Shown: positions 17,872 through 26,358 of the stretch, in pieces | Numbering within the stretch: the first letter of the stretch is position 1 | How the letters are laid out: each line of letters starts with the position of its first letter | From: Phenylobacterium sp. | GTDB lineage: Bacteria > Pseudomonadota > Alphaproteobacteria > Caulobacterales > Caulobacteraceae | Assembly: GCF_004297125.1 (NCBI RefSeq) | Contig: NZ_SCVD01000021.1 | Coordinates: 310,001 to 374,000 of the forward strand | DNA length: 64,000 nt | Reading direction: 5' to 3' | Position numbers and translations under genes: made by a program | The notes under the pieces: model-generated | Told to the model about the DNA's origin: nothing | Databases searched by the model: none | The model's input: the letters and a program-made list of their open reading frames with translations, nothing else

Positions 17872-18489
17872 GTGACCACTTTCGTGCATGAAGGCGACTT
17901 GCCGGCCGACGCGCTGGCCGATGCCTCCGCGGTCGCCGTCGATTCCGAGACCATGGGCCTCAGGCTCGGCCGCGATCCGCTCTGCGTCGTGCAGCTCTCG
18001 GACGGCAAGGGCGACGCCCATGTGGTGAAGCTGGACCGCGCCACCTACGACGCACCGAATCTCAAGCGCCTGCTGACCGATCCGGCGGTGACCAAGATCT
18101 TCCACTTCGGCCGCTTCGATATCGCCATGTTCTGGCTGCATCTTGGGGTGGTGACCGCCCCCGTCTACTGCACCAAGATCGCCTCGAAGCTGGCTCGCAC
18201 CTACACCGACCGGCATGGCCTGAAGGACGTGTCCCGCGAGCTGCTGGGCATAGACATGTCCAAGGCGCAGCAGAGCTCGGACTGGGGCGCCGCCAAGCTC
18301 AGCGACGACCAGGTGGCCTATGCCGCTTCCGACGTCCTGCACCTGCACGCCCTGCGCGCCCGCCTCGACGAGATGCTGGTGCGCGAGCGCCGCGACCACT
18401 TCGCCCGCGCCTGTTTCGAATTCCTCCCGCACCGCGCCCTGCTGGACGTGGCCGGCTGGGAGGATGCCGATATCTTCGCCCATACCTAA
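17872..18489 (+). CDS. RNase D-like 3'-5' exonuclease
   Basis: 205 residues from GTG 17,872. It is a stand-alone DEDD exonuclease domain: AVDSETMGLRLG (first Asp and Glu), FHFGRFDIAMFW (second Asp), and VAYAASDVLHLHALR (Tyr and last Asp, the DEDDy form). It lacks the HRDC domains of E. coli RNase D. Members of this short class trim RNA 3' ends, possibly including tRNA; tRNA-Leu lies directly upstream but need not be a substrate. The frame is open across the tRNA, so the start is set by the family N-terminus and a GGAG 11 bp upstream. Confidence 0.85.
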   Translation: MTTFVHEGDLPADALADASAVAVDSETMGLRLGRDPLCVVQLSDGKGDAHVVKLDRATYDAPNLKRLLTDPAVTKIFHFGRFDIAMFWLHLGVVTAPVYCTKIASKLARTYTDRHGLKDVSRELLGIDMSKAQQSSDWGAAKLSDDQVAYAASDVLHLHALRARLDEMLVRERRDHFARACFEFLPHRALLDVAGWEDADIFAHT

Positions 18490-18498
18490 GTAAGCGCC

Positions 18499-19131
18499 AT
18501 GACGGCCGCCGACGCGCCCCACCCCGAACCGCTGGCAGACCCCCGGCGCGCCGACTTCGAGCGGTGGCGCCGGCGTTCGCGCCTGGTGCGCACCCTGCGA
18601 GTGGCCCTGCCGGCCGCGATCGCCCTGATCTTCGCGGGCCTGCTGGGCAGCGTCGCCTGGTCGACGTTCAACGCCCAGCCACGCTCGGCCCGCGCGGGCG
18701 ACGAGCCCATCCGGCTGACCAATCCCCGCTTCATCGGCCGCGACGACAAGGGCCGCTCCTTCGTGCTGACCGCCGACTCGGCGATCCGCGACCGGCTGGA
18801 CTACCAGCGGGTGATCCTGAAGAAGCCCGCCTTGGTCCTCGACGAGAAGGGCCCGGACGAGATGCGCATCAACGGCGCCGACGGGATCTTCCACGAACAG
18901 AGCGGCAAGCTCGAGCTCTCGAACGGCGTGCGGATGGCCGATTCGAAGAACGCCTTCGACACCGCGGCCTCGCTGTTCGACACCAAGACCGGCGAGGTTG
19001 TCGGTTCAGGCCCCATTCAGGGCGCAGGGGGTCTTGGAGAAATCCGCGCAGACTCCTATGGCGTATACGGCAAAGGTGATCGCATGGTCTTCAAGGGCGG
19101 CGTCCGTACGCGCCTTGAGACCAAGAAATAG
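18499..19131 (+). CDS. lptC: LPS export protein LptC
   Basis: 210 residues. LptC is a bitopic inner-membrane protein that passes LPS from the LptBFG transporter to LptA. It has a short cytoplasmic N-terminus, one membrane helix (LRVALPAAIALIFAGLLGSVAW, given here only for its core ALIFAGLLG), then a periplasmic beta-jellyroll (NPRFIGRDDKGRSFVLTADS). The identity is supported by lptA beginning on the base after its stop and lptB after that. Together they form an operon for lipopolysaccharide transport. Confidence 0.9.
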   Translation: MTAADAPHPEPLADPRRADFERWRRRSRLVRTLRVALPAAIALIFAGLLGSVAWSTFNAQPRSARAGDEPIRLTNPRFIGRDDKGRSFVLTADSAIRDRLDYQRVILKKPALVLDEKGPDEMRINGADGIFHEQSGKLELSNGVRMADSKNAFDTAASLFDTKTGEVVGSGPIQGAGGLGEIRADSYGVYGKGDRMVFKGGVRTRLETKK

Positions 19132-19701
19132 ATGCTGAAGGCACGCATGAAATCTCTCGTCACCTCCACTGTCTTCGCCGCGGCCCTGCTGTCCGGCGGT
19201 TCGGCCTGGGCCCAGAGCCTGGGTCCGAATTCCGACGGCCCGATGGACATCACCGCCGACGAGCTCGAGGTGCAGAACAAGGAGTGCGTCTCCATCTGGC
19301 GCGGCAAGGCCGAGGCCCTGCAGGGCGAGGCGCGGCTGCGCGCCGACGTCCTGAAGGCGTTCTTCCAGCCCAAGCCCGGTCAGTCGGCCGGCGCGGCCGG
19401 CACGGGGGCGTGCGGCGACCTGATCCGCATCGAGGCCCAGGGCTCGGTCTACTACGTCACCAGCAAGGACCAGCGCGTGCGTGGCGACGCCGGGACGTAC
19501 GACGCCTCGGGCGAGACGGTGACCATGACCGGCGACGTGGTGGCGGTGCAGGGCCAGAACGTGCTGCGCGGCAACCGCATGGTGTTCAACACCAAGACCG
19601 GCGAGGGCCGTATGCTGGGCAACGCCACCGGCCGCAACCAGGGCGCCCGCCCGCGCGGCGTCTTCTATCCGTCCAAGAAACAAGCGGACGCCGCCAAGTG
19701 A
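19132..19701 (+). CDS. lptA: LPS transport periplasmic protein LptA
   Basis: 189 residues. A signal peptide (VTSTVFAAALLSGGSAWAQS) precedes an OstA-like domain: MDITADELEVQNKECVS, then SVYYVTSKDQRVRGDAGTYD and MTGDVVAVQGQNVLRGNRM. LptA polymerises as the periplasmic bridge carrying LPS from LptC to LptD. The ATG at 19,132 follows the lptC stop directly; an internal ATG at 19,147 would give a tighter signal peptide and is equally possible. The C-terminus (PSKKQADAAK) is basic and probably disordered. Confidence 0.92.
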   Translation: MLKARMKSLVTSTVFAAALLSGGSAWAQSLGPNSDGPMDITADELEVQNKECVSIWRGKAEALQGEARLRADVLKAFFQPKPGQSAGAAGTGACGDLIRIEAQGSVYYVTSKDQRVRGDAGTYDASGETVTMTGDVVAVQGQNVLRGNRMVFNTKTGEGRMLGNATGRNQGARPRGVFYPSKKQADAAK

Positions 19702-20459
19702 ACGCGCCCCAGCGGGTCCAGGCCAAGGGCGCGATCCCGACCGAAGGGCTGGTGGTCGACAACATCGGCAAGTCGTTCCGCGGGCGCGCCGTGGTGAAGG
19801 GCGTCAGCCTGCGCCTCGGCCGCGGCGAGGTCGCCGGCCTGCTGGGCCCCAACGGCGCGGGCAAGACCACGACCTTCTACATGATCACCGGCCTGATCCC
19901 GGCCGACTACGGCGCGATCTACCTGGACGGCGAGAACATCACCGCCCAGCCGATGTATCAGCGCGCCCGCATGGGCGTGGGCTACCTGCCGCAGGAGACC
20001 TCGATCTTCCGTGGCATGAGCGTCTGGGAAAACGTCATGGCCGTGGTCGAGCTGCGCCAGCGCGACCAGCGCCAGGCCAAGGCCACCGTCACCCAGCTCC
20101 TGGAGGAGCTGCACATCGAGCATCTCCGGAATGCTCCCGCCGTCTCGCTATCCGGCGGTGAGCGCCGCCGCGTCGAGATCGCCCGCGCGCTGGCCTCCGA
20201 CCCGTCCTTCATGCTGCTGGACGAGCCCTTCGCCGGGATCGACCCCCTGGCCATCGCCGACATCCGCCAGGTGATCACCTACCTGAAGCAGCGCGGCATC
20301 GGCATCCTGATCACCGACCACAACGTCCGCGAGACCCTGGACATCATCGACCGCGCTTCGATCATCCACGCGGGCGAGGTGCTCTTCGAAGGCAGCCCCG
20401 ACGAGATCGTCGACGACCCGGAAGTGCGCCGCGTCTACTTGGGCGACCGGTTTACCTGA
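19698..20459 (+). CDS. lptB: LPS export ABC transporter ATPase LptB
   Basis: 253 residues from a GTG that overlaps the lptA stop (GTGA). LptB is the cytoplasmic ATPase driving LPS extraction by LptFG. Walker A is LGPNGAGKTTT, the Q-loop region YLPQETSIFRGM, the signature LSGGERRRVEIARAL, Walker B FMLLDEPFAGIDP, and the switch His ITDHNV. The N-terminal 20 residues are a short extension over E. coli LptB. Translational coupling to lptA is likely. lptF and lptG are not in the window. Confidence 0.95.
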   Translation: MNAPQRVQAKGAIPTEGLVVDNIGKSFRGRAVVKGVSLRLGRGEVAGLLGPNGAGKTTTFYMITGLIPADYGAIYLDGENITAQPMYQRARMGVGYLPQETSIFRGMSVWENVMAVVELRQRDQRQAKATVTQLLEELHIEHLRNAPAVSLSGGERRRVEIARALASDPSFMLLDEPFAGIDPLAIADIRQVITYLKQRGIGILITDHNVRETLDIIDRASIIHAGEVLFEGSPDEIVDDPEVRRVYLGDRFT

Positions 20460-20462
20460 TCA

Positions 20463-20511
20463 AACTCCTCGCCCCCGCGAAGCGAGAGGGGAGAGGGCAG
20501 GGTGAGGGGCG
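20463..20511. repeat. Short palindromic repeat between convergent genes
   Basis: CTCCTCGCCCC and GAGAGGGGAG flank CGCGAAGC, followed by GGGCAGGGTGAGGGG. Sequences of this form are scattered in intergenic gaps of many GC-rich proteobacteria. It lies between lptB and the convergent peptidase gene and could act as a terminator for both. Confidence 0.5.
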
Positions 20512-22362
20512 CTACCCCAGCAGCTTCTCCATCTCGTCCAGGGTGCGCGAGAACTTGCCCAGCATGGTGCGGTAGGGCTCGGGACTGGTCATGTCGACGC
20601 CGGCCTTCTTGAGCAGGTCCACCGGGTAGTCCGAACCCCCCGCCCTGAGCACCCCCAGGTAGGCGTCCCGCTCGGCCGCCTTGCCGGTCAGGATGCGCTC
20701 GGCGAAGGCCGAGGCGGCGGTGACCGAGGTGGCGTACTGGTAGACGTAGAAGTCCCGGAAGAAGTGCGCCGGCAGGGCCCATTCCAGGCCGTACGCGGGC
20801 TCGATGGTCACCTTGGGACCGTGGTAGCGTTTGAGCAGGTCGAGGTAGATCCCACTGAGCCGCCGGCCCGACAACGCCTGGCCCTTCTCGGCGGTCTCGT
20901 GGATCGCCAGCTCGAACTCCGCGAACATGGTCTGGCGGTAGAAGGTGCTGCGCATCGTCTCGCAGACGCGGTCCAGGTAGAACAGCCGCTCGTCCTTGTC
21001 CTTCGCGCCCTTCAGCATGTGGGCGACGAGGAGTTGCTCGTTGACCGTCGAGGCCACCTCGGCGGTGAAGGTCGGGTAGTTGGACAGCTCGAACGGCTGA
21101 GCCTTCTGGGCGAGTAGGGTGTGCATCGCGTGGCCCCACTCGTGGGCGTAGGTCGAGAGCCCCTCGTAGTCGCCGTCGTGGTTCAGCAGCATGTAGGGAT
21201 GCACGTCGTAGGCGGCGCCGAACACGTAGGCCCCAGCCGCCTTGCCCTTCTGCGGATAGACGTGGACCCAGCCGGCGGCGGTGGCCCTGGCGAAGGCCTC
21301 GCCATACTCCGGGCCCAGCGGCTTCATGGCCTCCAGCGAGATTTTCCGCGTGGTCGGCAGATCGAACCTGGCCTCCAGCTTGGTCACGGGCGGGTAGATG
21401 TCCCAATAAGCCATGTCCGGCAGGCCCAGCAGGCGGCGGCGCACCTCGAAATAGCGATGCAGGATCGGCAGCCCGCGGTTCGCCTCGGCGATCAGGGTCC
21501 GATAGACGGCCTCGGGGATGTTCGGCCCGTCGACCGCGGCGGCAAGGCTCGAGGGGTACTTGCGCGCCCTGGCGGTGAAGATGTCGCCCTGGACCTTGGT
21601 CGCCAGCGTCGCGCCTAGGCTGGATTCGTAGACCTTGAACGCGCCGAAGAAGGCGTCGAACACCGCCTTGCGTTCGGTCCGGTCGCGGGTGGCGCGAGCG
21701 GCGGTGTACCCCTGACTGTCCAGCCGCACCGTCTTGCCGTCGACCTGGACCTCGGGCCACGGGATGTCGGAGAGGACCAGCTGGTTGCGGATCTGCTGGG
21801 GGCCGGCCAGCGCGGGGCCGGTCGAGGCCAGGAGCGCCTCGCCGGCGTCGTCCAGCGTGTGCGGAGCCTGGCGCAGGGTGTTCTCGAAATTGAAGCGGAA
21901 CTTGGCCAGCGCGGGGTCGGAGGCGACGAATCCGCGGATCTTCGTCGCGCCTACCTCCAGCACCTCCGGGCTGACCCAAGAGGCCGCCTCAGTCGCCTTG
22001 GACAACAGCTGCTGCGCCATGAGGCGGCGCTCCTGGTTGGCGGCGATCCGGAGGTCTTCGTCACCTTTGAGCGTCGCGTAGACGAACAAGCGCAGCACCC
22101 GCTTCGTCAGAGCCGAGATCGCCTCCGACGCCTGGCGCAGGGTGGCCGCGCTCTCGCCTAGACGGCCCTTGAAGGCGGCGATCTTGGGCAGGTCGGCCTC
22201 GACCGCCTGGCGCTCGGCTTCCCAGGCCGCGTCGGTCGGATATAGCTCGGTCAGGTCCCAGACCGCGGGCAGGGCGGGCTCGGCGGCGAGGGCAAGGCCG
22301 GGCGCGGCGGCGGCTGCGGCGGCCAGCAGCAGCGCCTGGCGGCGGCTGAGGTTGGTGGTCAT
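20512..22362 (-). CDS. pepF: M3 family oligoendopeptidase, Tat-exported
   Basis: 616 residues from ATG 22,362. The zinc site is HEWGHAMH (HExxH) at residue about 395, with a downstream Glu in FTAEVASTVNEQ. This places it in the M3B oligoendopeptidase F family, which cleaves short peptides of roughly 6 to 20 residues. Unusually for a typical cytoplasmic PepF, the N-terminus has a twin-arginine signal (LSRRQALLLAAAAAAAPG), so it is probably folded in the cytoplasm and exported to the periplasm by Tat. The frame is open upstream of the chosen ATG, but the signal peptide decides the start. Confidence 0.88.
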   Translation of the reverse strand: MTTNLSRRQALLLAAAAAAAPGLALAAEPALPAVWDLTELYPTDAAWEAERQAVEADLPKIAAFKGRLGESAATLRQASEAISALTKRVLRLFVYATLKGDEDLRIAANQERRLMAQQLLSKATEAASWVSPEVLEVGATKIRGFVASDPALAKFRFNFENTLRQAPHTLDDAGEALLASTGPALAGPQQIRNQLVLSDIPWPEVQVDGKTVRLDSQGYTAARATRDRTERKAVFDAFFGAFKVYESSLGATLATKVQGDIFTARARKYPSSLAAAVDGPNIPEAVYRTLIAEANRGLPILHRYFEVRRRLLGLPDMAYWDIYPPVTKLEARFDLPTTRKISLEAMKPLGPEYGEAFARATAAGWVHVYPQKGKAAGAYVFGAAYDVHPYMLLNHDGDYEGLSTYAHEWGHAMHTLLAQKAQPFELSNYPTFTAEVASTVNEQLLVAHMLKGAKDKDERLFYLDRVCETMRSTFYRQTMFAEFELAIHETAEKGQALSGRRLSGIYLDLLKRYHGPKVTIEPAYGLEWALPAHFFRDFYVYQYATSVTAASAFAERILTGKAAERDAYLGVLRAGGSDYPVDLLKKAGVDMTSPEPYRTMLGKFSRTLDEMEKLLG

Positions 22363-22430
22363 CTCGATATTTCCCCCACGATATGCCGGCAGGCTACGGA
22401 CAGCCGGGGCGGGCGCCAATTCCCGAAGTT

Positions 22431-23159
22431 TCACTCGGCCGCGGACTTGCGGCTCTCGCGCGTCTGCATCGCCTGCCACTGCTCGTGCTGATGCCGCCGC
22501 CAGCGGGCGCGCAGGCTGGCCGGGCGGTCGGGGTAGCGGTCCTCGGTGAAGACAGCGCCCGAGACCCGGTCCGTGCGGAAGCTGCGGAAGTCCCGGCGCA
22601 TCTCGCACCAGGCCATGATCAGCCGGGTGGTCTCGTAGTAGCCGATGGCGAACGGCCAGACCGTGCGCCCCGTCTCCCGCTCCTGTTCGTCGCGGTAGGT
22701 CAGCACCAGCTTGCGTCCCGCCCGGATCGCCTGGCGCACGCCCGCCATGTCGATGTTGTCGGGTGCGGCGTTGCGGTTGGGCGCGGCGCGGGTGGCCGGT
22801 TCCACCACCAGCGGGCGCAGGTTTTCCGGGATCACCGCACCGATCTTGGCGATCAGGTCCTCGGCGGCGCGGCGGAGCGCGGGGTCTCCCCGCGCGGCCA
22901 CCATCTGGGCGCCCAGCACCGCGGCCTCGATCTCGTCGGGCGTCAGCATCAGCGGCGGCAGGTCGAAGCCGTCCTCCAGGATGTAGCCGACCCCCGCCTC
23001 GCCGCGGATCGGCGCCCTCTGGCCGACCAGGTCGGCGATGTCGCGATAGACGGTGCGCTTGGAGGTCTCCAGTTCCTCGGCGATGGCGTCGGCCGTCACC
23101 GGCCGGGTCCCGCGGCGCAGGATCTGGATGATCTGGAACAGCCGGTCGGCCCTTCGCAT
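22431..23159 (-). CDS. YafY-type WYL-domain transcriptional regulator
   Basis: 242 residues. The N-terminal helix-turn-helix (RADRLFQIIQILRRG, then AIAEELETSKRTVYRDIADL) is followed by a WYL domain (residues about 130-200: VRQAIRAGRKLVLTYRD, VWPFAIGYYETTRLIMAWCE). WYL domains bind small ligands or nucleic acids and control the attached helix-turn-helix. It is divergent from a glutathione transferase gene, with a perfect palindrome in the gap (23,175-23,196). The likely role is control of that gene and of itself. The ligand is unknown. Confidence 0.88.
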   Translation of the reverse strand: MRRADRLFQIIQILRRGTRPVTADAIAEELETSKRTVYRDIADLVGQRAPIRGEAGVGYILEDGFDLPPLMLTPDEIEAAVLGAQMVAARGDPALRRAAEDLIAKIGAVIPENLRPLVVEPATRAAPNRNAAPDNIDMAGVRQAIRAGRKLVLTYRDEQERETGRTVWPFAIGYYETTRLIMAWCEMRRDFRSFRTDRVSGAVFTEDRYPDRPASLRARWRRHQHEQWQAMQTRESRKSAAE

Positions 23160-23174
23160 GTTCGCTTACCGTTC

Positions 23175-23196
23175 TGCTGACAGAATGCTGTCAGCA
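23175..23196. promoter_or_regulatory. Operator-like palindrome for the WYL regulator
   Basis: TGCTGACAG (23,175-23,183), spacer AATG, CTGTCAGCA (23,188-23,196): a perfect 9-bp inverted repeat. It begins 16 bp upstream of the regulator's start codon and sits in the divergent gap toward the glutathione transferase gene. Spacing and symmetry suit a dimeric helix-turn-helix protein. Confidence 0.65.
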
Positions 23197-23288
23197 AGGC
23201 CCTGCGATGATCCTCCTGTCAACAGAGCGCGCAGCCTGAGGTGGACACCGGTTCAGGCGCTCAGCGCGCTCCAAACTTTTTGAGCATG

Positions 23289-23313
23289 AGCCTTCCGCGC
23301 GACGCGGAAGGCT
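23289..23313 (+). other. Perfect hairpin just upstream of the glutathione transferase start
   Basis: AGCCTTCCGCG (23,289-23,299) pairs with CGCGGAAGGCT (23,303-23,313) around a CGA loop. It ends 15 bp before the ATG, right before the GGGGAGAAGG ribosome site. The flanking CAAACTTTTTGAGCATGA looks like a dispersed alphaproteobacterial intergenic element. It may be a repeat, or an mRNA leader hairpin affecting expression. Confidence 0.5.
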
Positions 23314-23328
23314 CTGGGGAGAAGGCAG

Positions 23329-24060
23329 ATGATCACGCTGTATGGCGCCGGCGAGGGCTTCGGACTTCCGGAGATCAGCCCCTACGTCACCAAGACCGAG
23401 GTGCAGCTCAAGATGGCGGGCCTCGGCTACATGAAGGCCCGGGCGCATCCTCAGGAGTCGCCCAAGGGCCAGGTGCCCTTCATCGACGCGAACGGGGTGC
23501 GGATCGCCGATTCCACCTTCATCCGAGGCTACATCGAGCGGACCTACGGCGTCGACTTCGACGAGGGGCTCGACGCGGTCCAGCGCGCACAGGCCTGGGC
23601 CATCGAGCGGATGATGGAGAACCATTTCTCCTGGACCCTGGTCACGGAGCGTTGGCTGGACCCCGAGAACTTCGCCAAGGGCCCGGCCCACTTCTTCGAC
23701 GGCGCGCCGGAGGGCGTGCGCGAGATGGTGCTGGACGAGGTGCGCCGGAATGTCCGGGCGGTGGGCGTCGGACGCCATACCGACCTCGAGATCGTGGCGC
23801 TGGCGGTCCGATCCCTGGCGGCCGTTTCGACGATCCTGGGGGACAAGCCCTACCTGTTCGGCTCCCGGCCGTGCGGCGCGGACGCCACGGTCTTCGGCGT
23901 GCTGGCGGGGATCCTGACGCCCTTCTTCACGGGCGAAATCCGCCGGCGCGCCGAGGGCTTCGGCAACCTCGTGGCCTATGTCGACCGCCTGATGGCGCAG
24001 TTCTATCCGGAGTTCGAATGGGACCTGGAGGCAAGCGTCCGCGCGCCCGTCGCAGCATAA
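23329..24060 (+). CDS. Glutathione S-transferase-like protein
   Basis: 243 residues. The thioredoxin-like N-terminus (ITLYGAGEGFGLPEISPYVTK in part: SPYVTKTEVQLKMAGLGY; SPKGQVPFIDANG; ADSTFIRGYIER) and a long helical C-terminus (GADATVFGVLAGILTPFF) recall the FAX-like branch of the transferase superfamily. The N-terminal catalytic Ser/Cys/Tyr is not obvious, so activity is unclear. A strong ribosome site precedes the ATG. Divergence from the WYL regulator with a shared palindrome suggests inducible expression, perhaps on toxin or electrophile stress. Confidence 0.8.
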   Translation: MITLYGAGEGFGLPEISPYVTKTEVQLKMAGLGYMKARAHPQESPKGQVPFIDANGVRIADSTFIRGYIERTYGVDFDEGLDAVQRAQAWAIERMMENHFSWTLVTERWLDPENFAKGPAHFFDGAPEGVREMVLDEVRRNVRAVGVGRHTDLEIVALAVRSLAAVSTILGDKPYLFGSRPCGADATVFGVLAGILTPFFTGEIRRRAEGFGNLVAYVDRLMAQFYPEFEWDLEASVRAPVAA

Positions 24061-24134
24061 TGCGCGGCCGTTAACCAGTCAGTGGGGACTGGCCCCTAGC
24101 TTGTGAAGCAAGAAGCAGGCCAGGAGGCTGTTCG

Positions 24135-25625
24135 TTGGCGCTAAGCGCACGTCTTGAGATGCGGCAGGGGCAGGGGCTGGTCATCACGCCCCAGCTGCAG
24201 CAGGCTATCAAGCTGCTGCAGATGTCGAATCTCGAGCTCGAGGTCTTCGTGGAGACCGAGCTGGAGCGCAATCCGCTGCTGCAGCGCGACGAGCGCGACA
24301 ACGAGACCGACGACGGCCCGCACGACGAAGCCCCCGCGCCGGCCGAGCACGCGGCCGACGCCGAGGCCCGGGCCGATCTGGACGCCACCCATGACGAAGC
24401 CTCGCCCGGCGAGCGCGCCACCGGCGACGCGCCGGAGGTGGCCGACGTCGGCGGCGCGGTCGATTGGTCGCGCGCGGGCAGCGGCGGCAGCTTCGACCAG
24501 AGCGGCGAAGGCATGGAAGGGTCGCTGACCCGCGACAAGACCCTCACCGAACACCTGCAGGACCAGCTTTCCGCTTCGGGCCTGTCGCCCGTGGAGGGCG
24601 TGGTCGCCGGCGTCCTGATCGACGCCGTGGACGAGGCCGGATACCTCCGCATCGAGGTGGACGAGGTGGCCGAGCGACTGGGCTGCGCGGTCGAACTCGT
24701 CGAGAAGGTGCTGGGCGTCGTCCAGGGCTTCGATCCGGTGGGCGTCGCCGCGCGCGACGTGCGCGAATGCCTGATGATCCAGCTCAAGGACCAGAACCGC
24801 TACGACCCGGCCATCGGCGCCCTGCTCGACAACCTGCCACTGCTCGCCAAGCGCGACCTAGCGGCGCTCAGGAAGATCTGCGAGGTCGACGACGAGGACC
24901 TGCGCGAGATGATCGCCGAGATCCGCGGGCTGACGCCCCGGCCCGGTGCGGCCTTCCCCGGCGGCGAAGCCGCGACGCCGGTCGCCCCGGACGTCTTCGT
25001 GCGCGAGGGGCCGGGCGGCCTCTGGCACGTGGAGCTGAACTCCGACACCCTGCCCAGGCTGCTGCTGGACCAGCGCTACCACGCCCGCGTCTCGGGCCAG
25101 TCCAAGACCGACCAGGAGAAGACTTTCGTCTCGGACTGCCTGGCCCAGGCCAACTGGCTGATGAAGAGCCTGGACCAGCGGGCCCGCACCATCCTGAAGG
25201 TCTCCTCCGAGATCGTGCGCCAGCAGGACGCCTTCCTGGCCTATGGCGTGCAGCACCTGCGCCCGCTGAACCTGAAGACCGTCGCCGACGCCATCGGCAT
25301 GCACGAGTCCACGGTCAGCCGGGTCACCTCGAACAAATATATCTCCACGCCCCGGGGCCTGTTCGAGATGAAGTTCTTCTTCACCTCCTCCATCGCCTCG
25401 TCCGAAGGCGGCGAGGCCCACTCGGCCGAGAGCGTCCGCGACAAGATCCGCAAGCTCATCGAGACCGAGGCGAAAGAGGCTGACGTGCATTCCGACGACC
25501 GGATCGTCGAGATCCTCAAGACCGCCGGCGTCGACATCGCGCGCCGCACGGTCGCCAAGTACCGCGAGGCGATGCGTATTCCCTCATCGGTGGACCGTCG
25601 GCGCATGCTCAAGGAACCCGCCTAG
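24135..25625 (+). CDS. rpoN: RNA polymerase sigma-54 factor
   Basis: 496 residues from TTG 24,135, preceded by AGGAGG with 7-bp spacing. The N-terminal activator-interacting region (LVITPQLQQAIKLLQMSNLE) is intact, followed by an acidic, low-complexity region II (residues about 50-140). The core-binding domain includes HLQDQLSASGLSP. The C-terminal promoter-binding part has the helix-turn-helix HESTVSRVTSNKYI and the RpoN box ARRTVAKYREAM. RpoN needs AAA+ activators and in Caulobacter controls flagellar and stalk genes. The position upstream of hpf and ptsN is conserved in proteobacteria. Confidence 0.96.
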   Translation: MALSARLEMRQGQGLVITPQLQQAIKLLQMSNLELEVFVETELERNPLLQRDERDNETDDGPHDEAPAPAEHAADAEARADLDATHDEASPGERATGDAPEVADVGGAVDWSRAGSGGSFDQSGEGMEGSLTRDKTLTEHLQDQLSASGLSPVEGVVAGVLIDAVDEAGYLRIEVDEVAERLGCAVELVEKVLGVVQGFDPVGVAARDVRECLMIQLKDQNRYDPAIGALLDNLPLLAKRDLAALRKICEVDDEDLREMIAEIRGLTPRPGAAFPGGEAATPVAPDVFVREGPGGLWHVELNSDTLPRLLLDQRYHARVSGQSKTDQEKTFVSDCLAQANWLMKSLDQRARTILKVSSEIVRQQDAFLAYGVQHLRPLNLKTVADAIGMHESTVSRVTSNKYISTPRGLFEMKFFFTSSIASSEGGEAHSAESVRDKIRKLIETEAKEADVHSDDRIVEILKTAGVDIARRTVAKYREAMRIPSSVDRRRMLKEPA

Positions 25626-25660
25626 GGTCGATTTCGCTTTCCGGGTCTTGGCGTCGCCAC

Positions 25661-26326
25661 ATGGACGCGCCAGATGGATGGCAGATGTCCGAAACAGTTG
25701 AGACGGCCGATCCTCCCGCGAACGAGCTTCCGCTCTCCGCCGTGCTGCTCGACATCGCCGACCATGGCGAGCCGCGCATCTCCGTCGCCGAGCTGATGCA
25801 GAAGTTCGGCGGCCGGGCGATCGGCGCGCTGCTGTTCATCTTCGGCCTCGCCTGCACCCTGCCGCTGCCCCCGGGCGCCACCACGATCTTCGGCTTCCCG
25901 CTGCTGCTGCTGGCGCCCCAGCTGATCATCGGCGCCGGCGCGCCCTGGCTCCCCGAGCGGGTGAAGAGCCGGACCATCTCGACCGCGGACCTGAAGTCCG
26001 GCCTGCCGAAGGTGATCCCCTGGCTGCAGAAGGTCGAGGCGGTGTCCAAGCCCCGCCTGGTGCTGCTGTTCGGCCGCACGGGCGAGCGGCTGATCGGCCT
26101 GGTCTGCACGGTCCTGGCCTTCGTGCTGATCCTGCCGATCCCGCTTGGCAACATCCTTCCGGCGCTCGCGGTGGCGGTGCTGTCGTTCTCGCTGATCCAG
26201 CGGGACGGCCTGATCGCCATCTTCGGATACGCGCTGGCCATCACCAGCGCGTCGGTCCTCGTGCTCGCCGCTCACATTATCGTCAGGACGTTCCAGCACA
26301 TGTGGACCGTCATCACGCCGGCTTGA
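25661..26326 (+). CDS. ExoD family membrane protein
   Basis: 221 residues with about four to five hydrophobic stretches (GALLFIFGLACTLPLPPG, FPLLLLAPQLIIG, LIGLVCTVLAFVLILPI, then a C-terminal pair). The ExoD family is named from a Sinorhizobium protein affecting exopolysaccharide production and alkaline tolerance; its molecular action is unknown. The start could also be ATG 25,685 (MSETVET); neither has a strong ribosome site. It is inserted between rpoN and hpf, which are usually neighbours. Confidence 0.8.
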   Translation: MDAPDGWQMSETVETADPPANELPLSAVLLDIADHGEPRISVAELMQKFGGRAIGALLFIFGLACTLPLPPGATTIFGFPLLLLAPQLIIGAGAPWLPERVKSRTISTADLKSGLPKVIPWLQKVEAVSKPRLVLLFGRTGERLIGLVCTVLAFVLILPIPLGNILPALAVAVLSFSLIQRDGLIAIFGYALAITSASVLVLAAHIIVRTFQHMWTVITPA

Positions 26327-26358
26327 CACCTTCCACCACCAGGAGCGTTGTTCATCAC

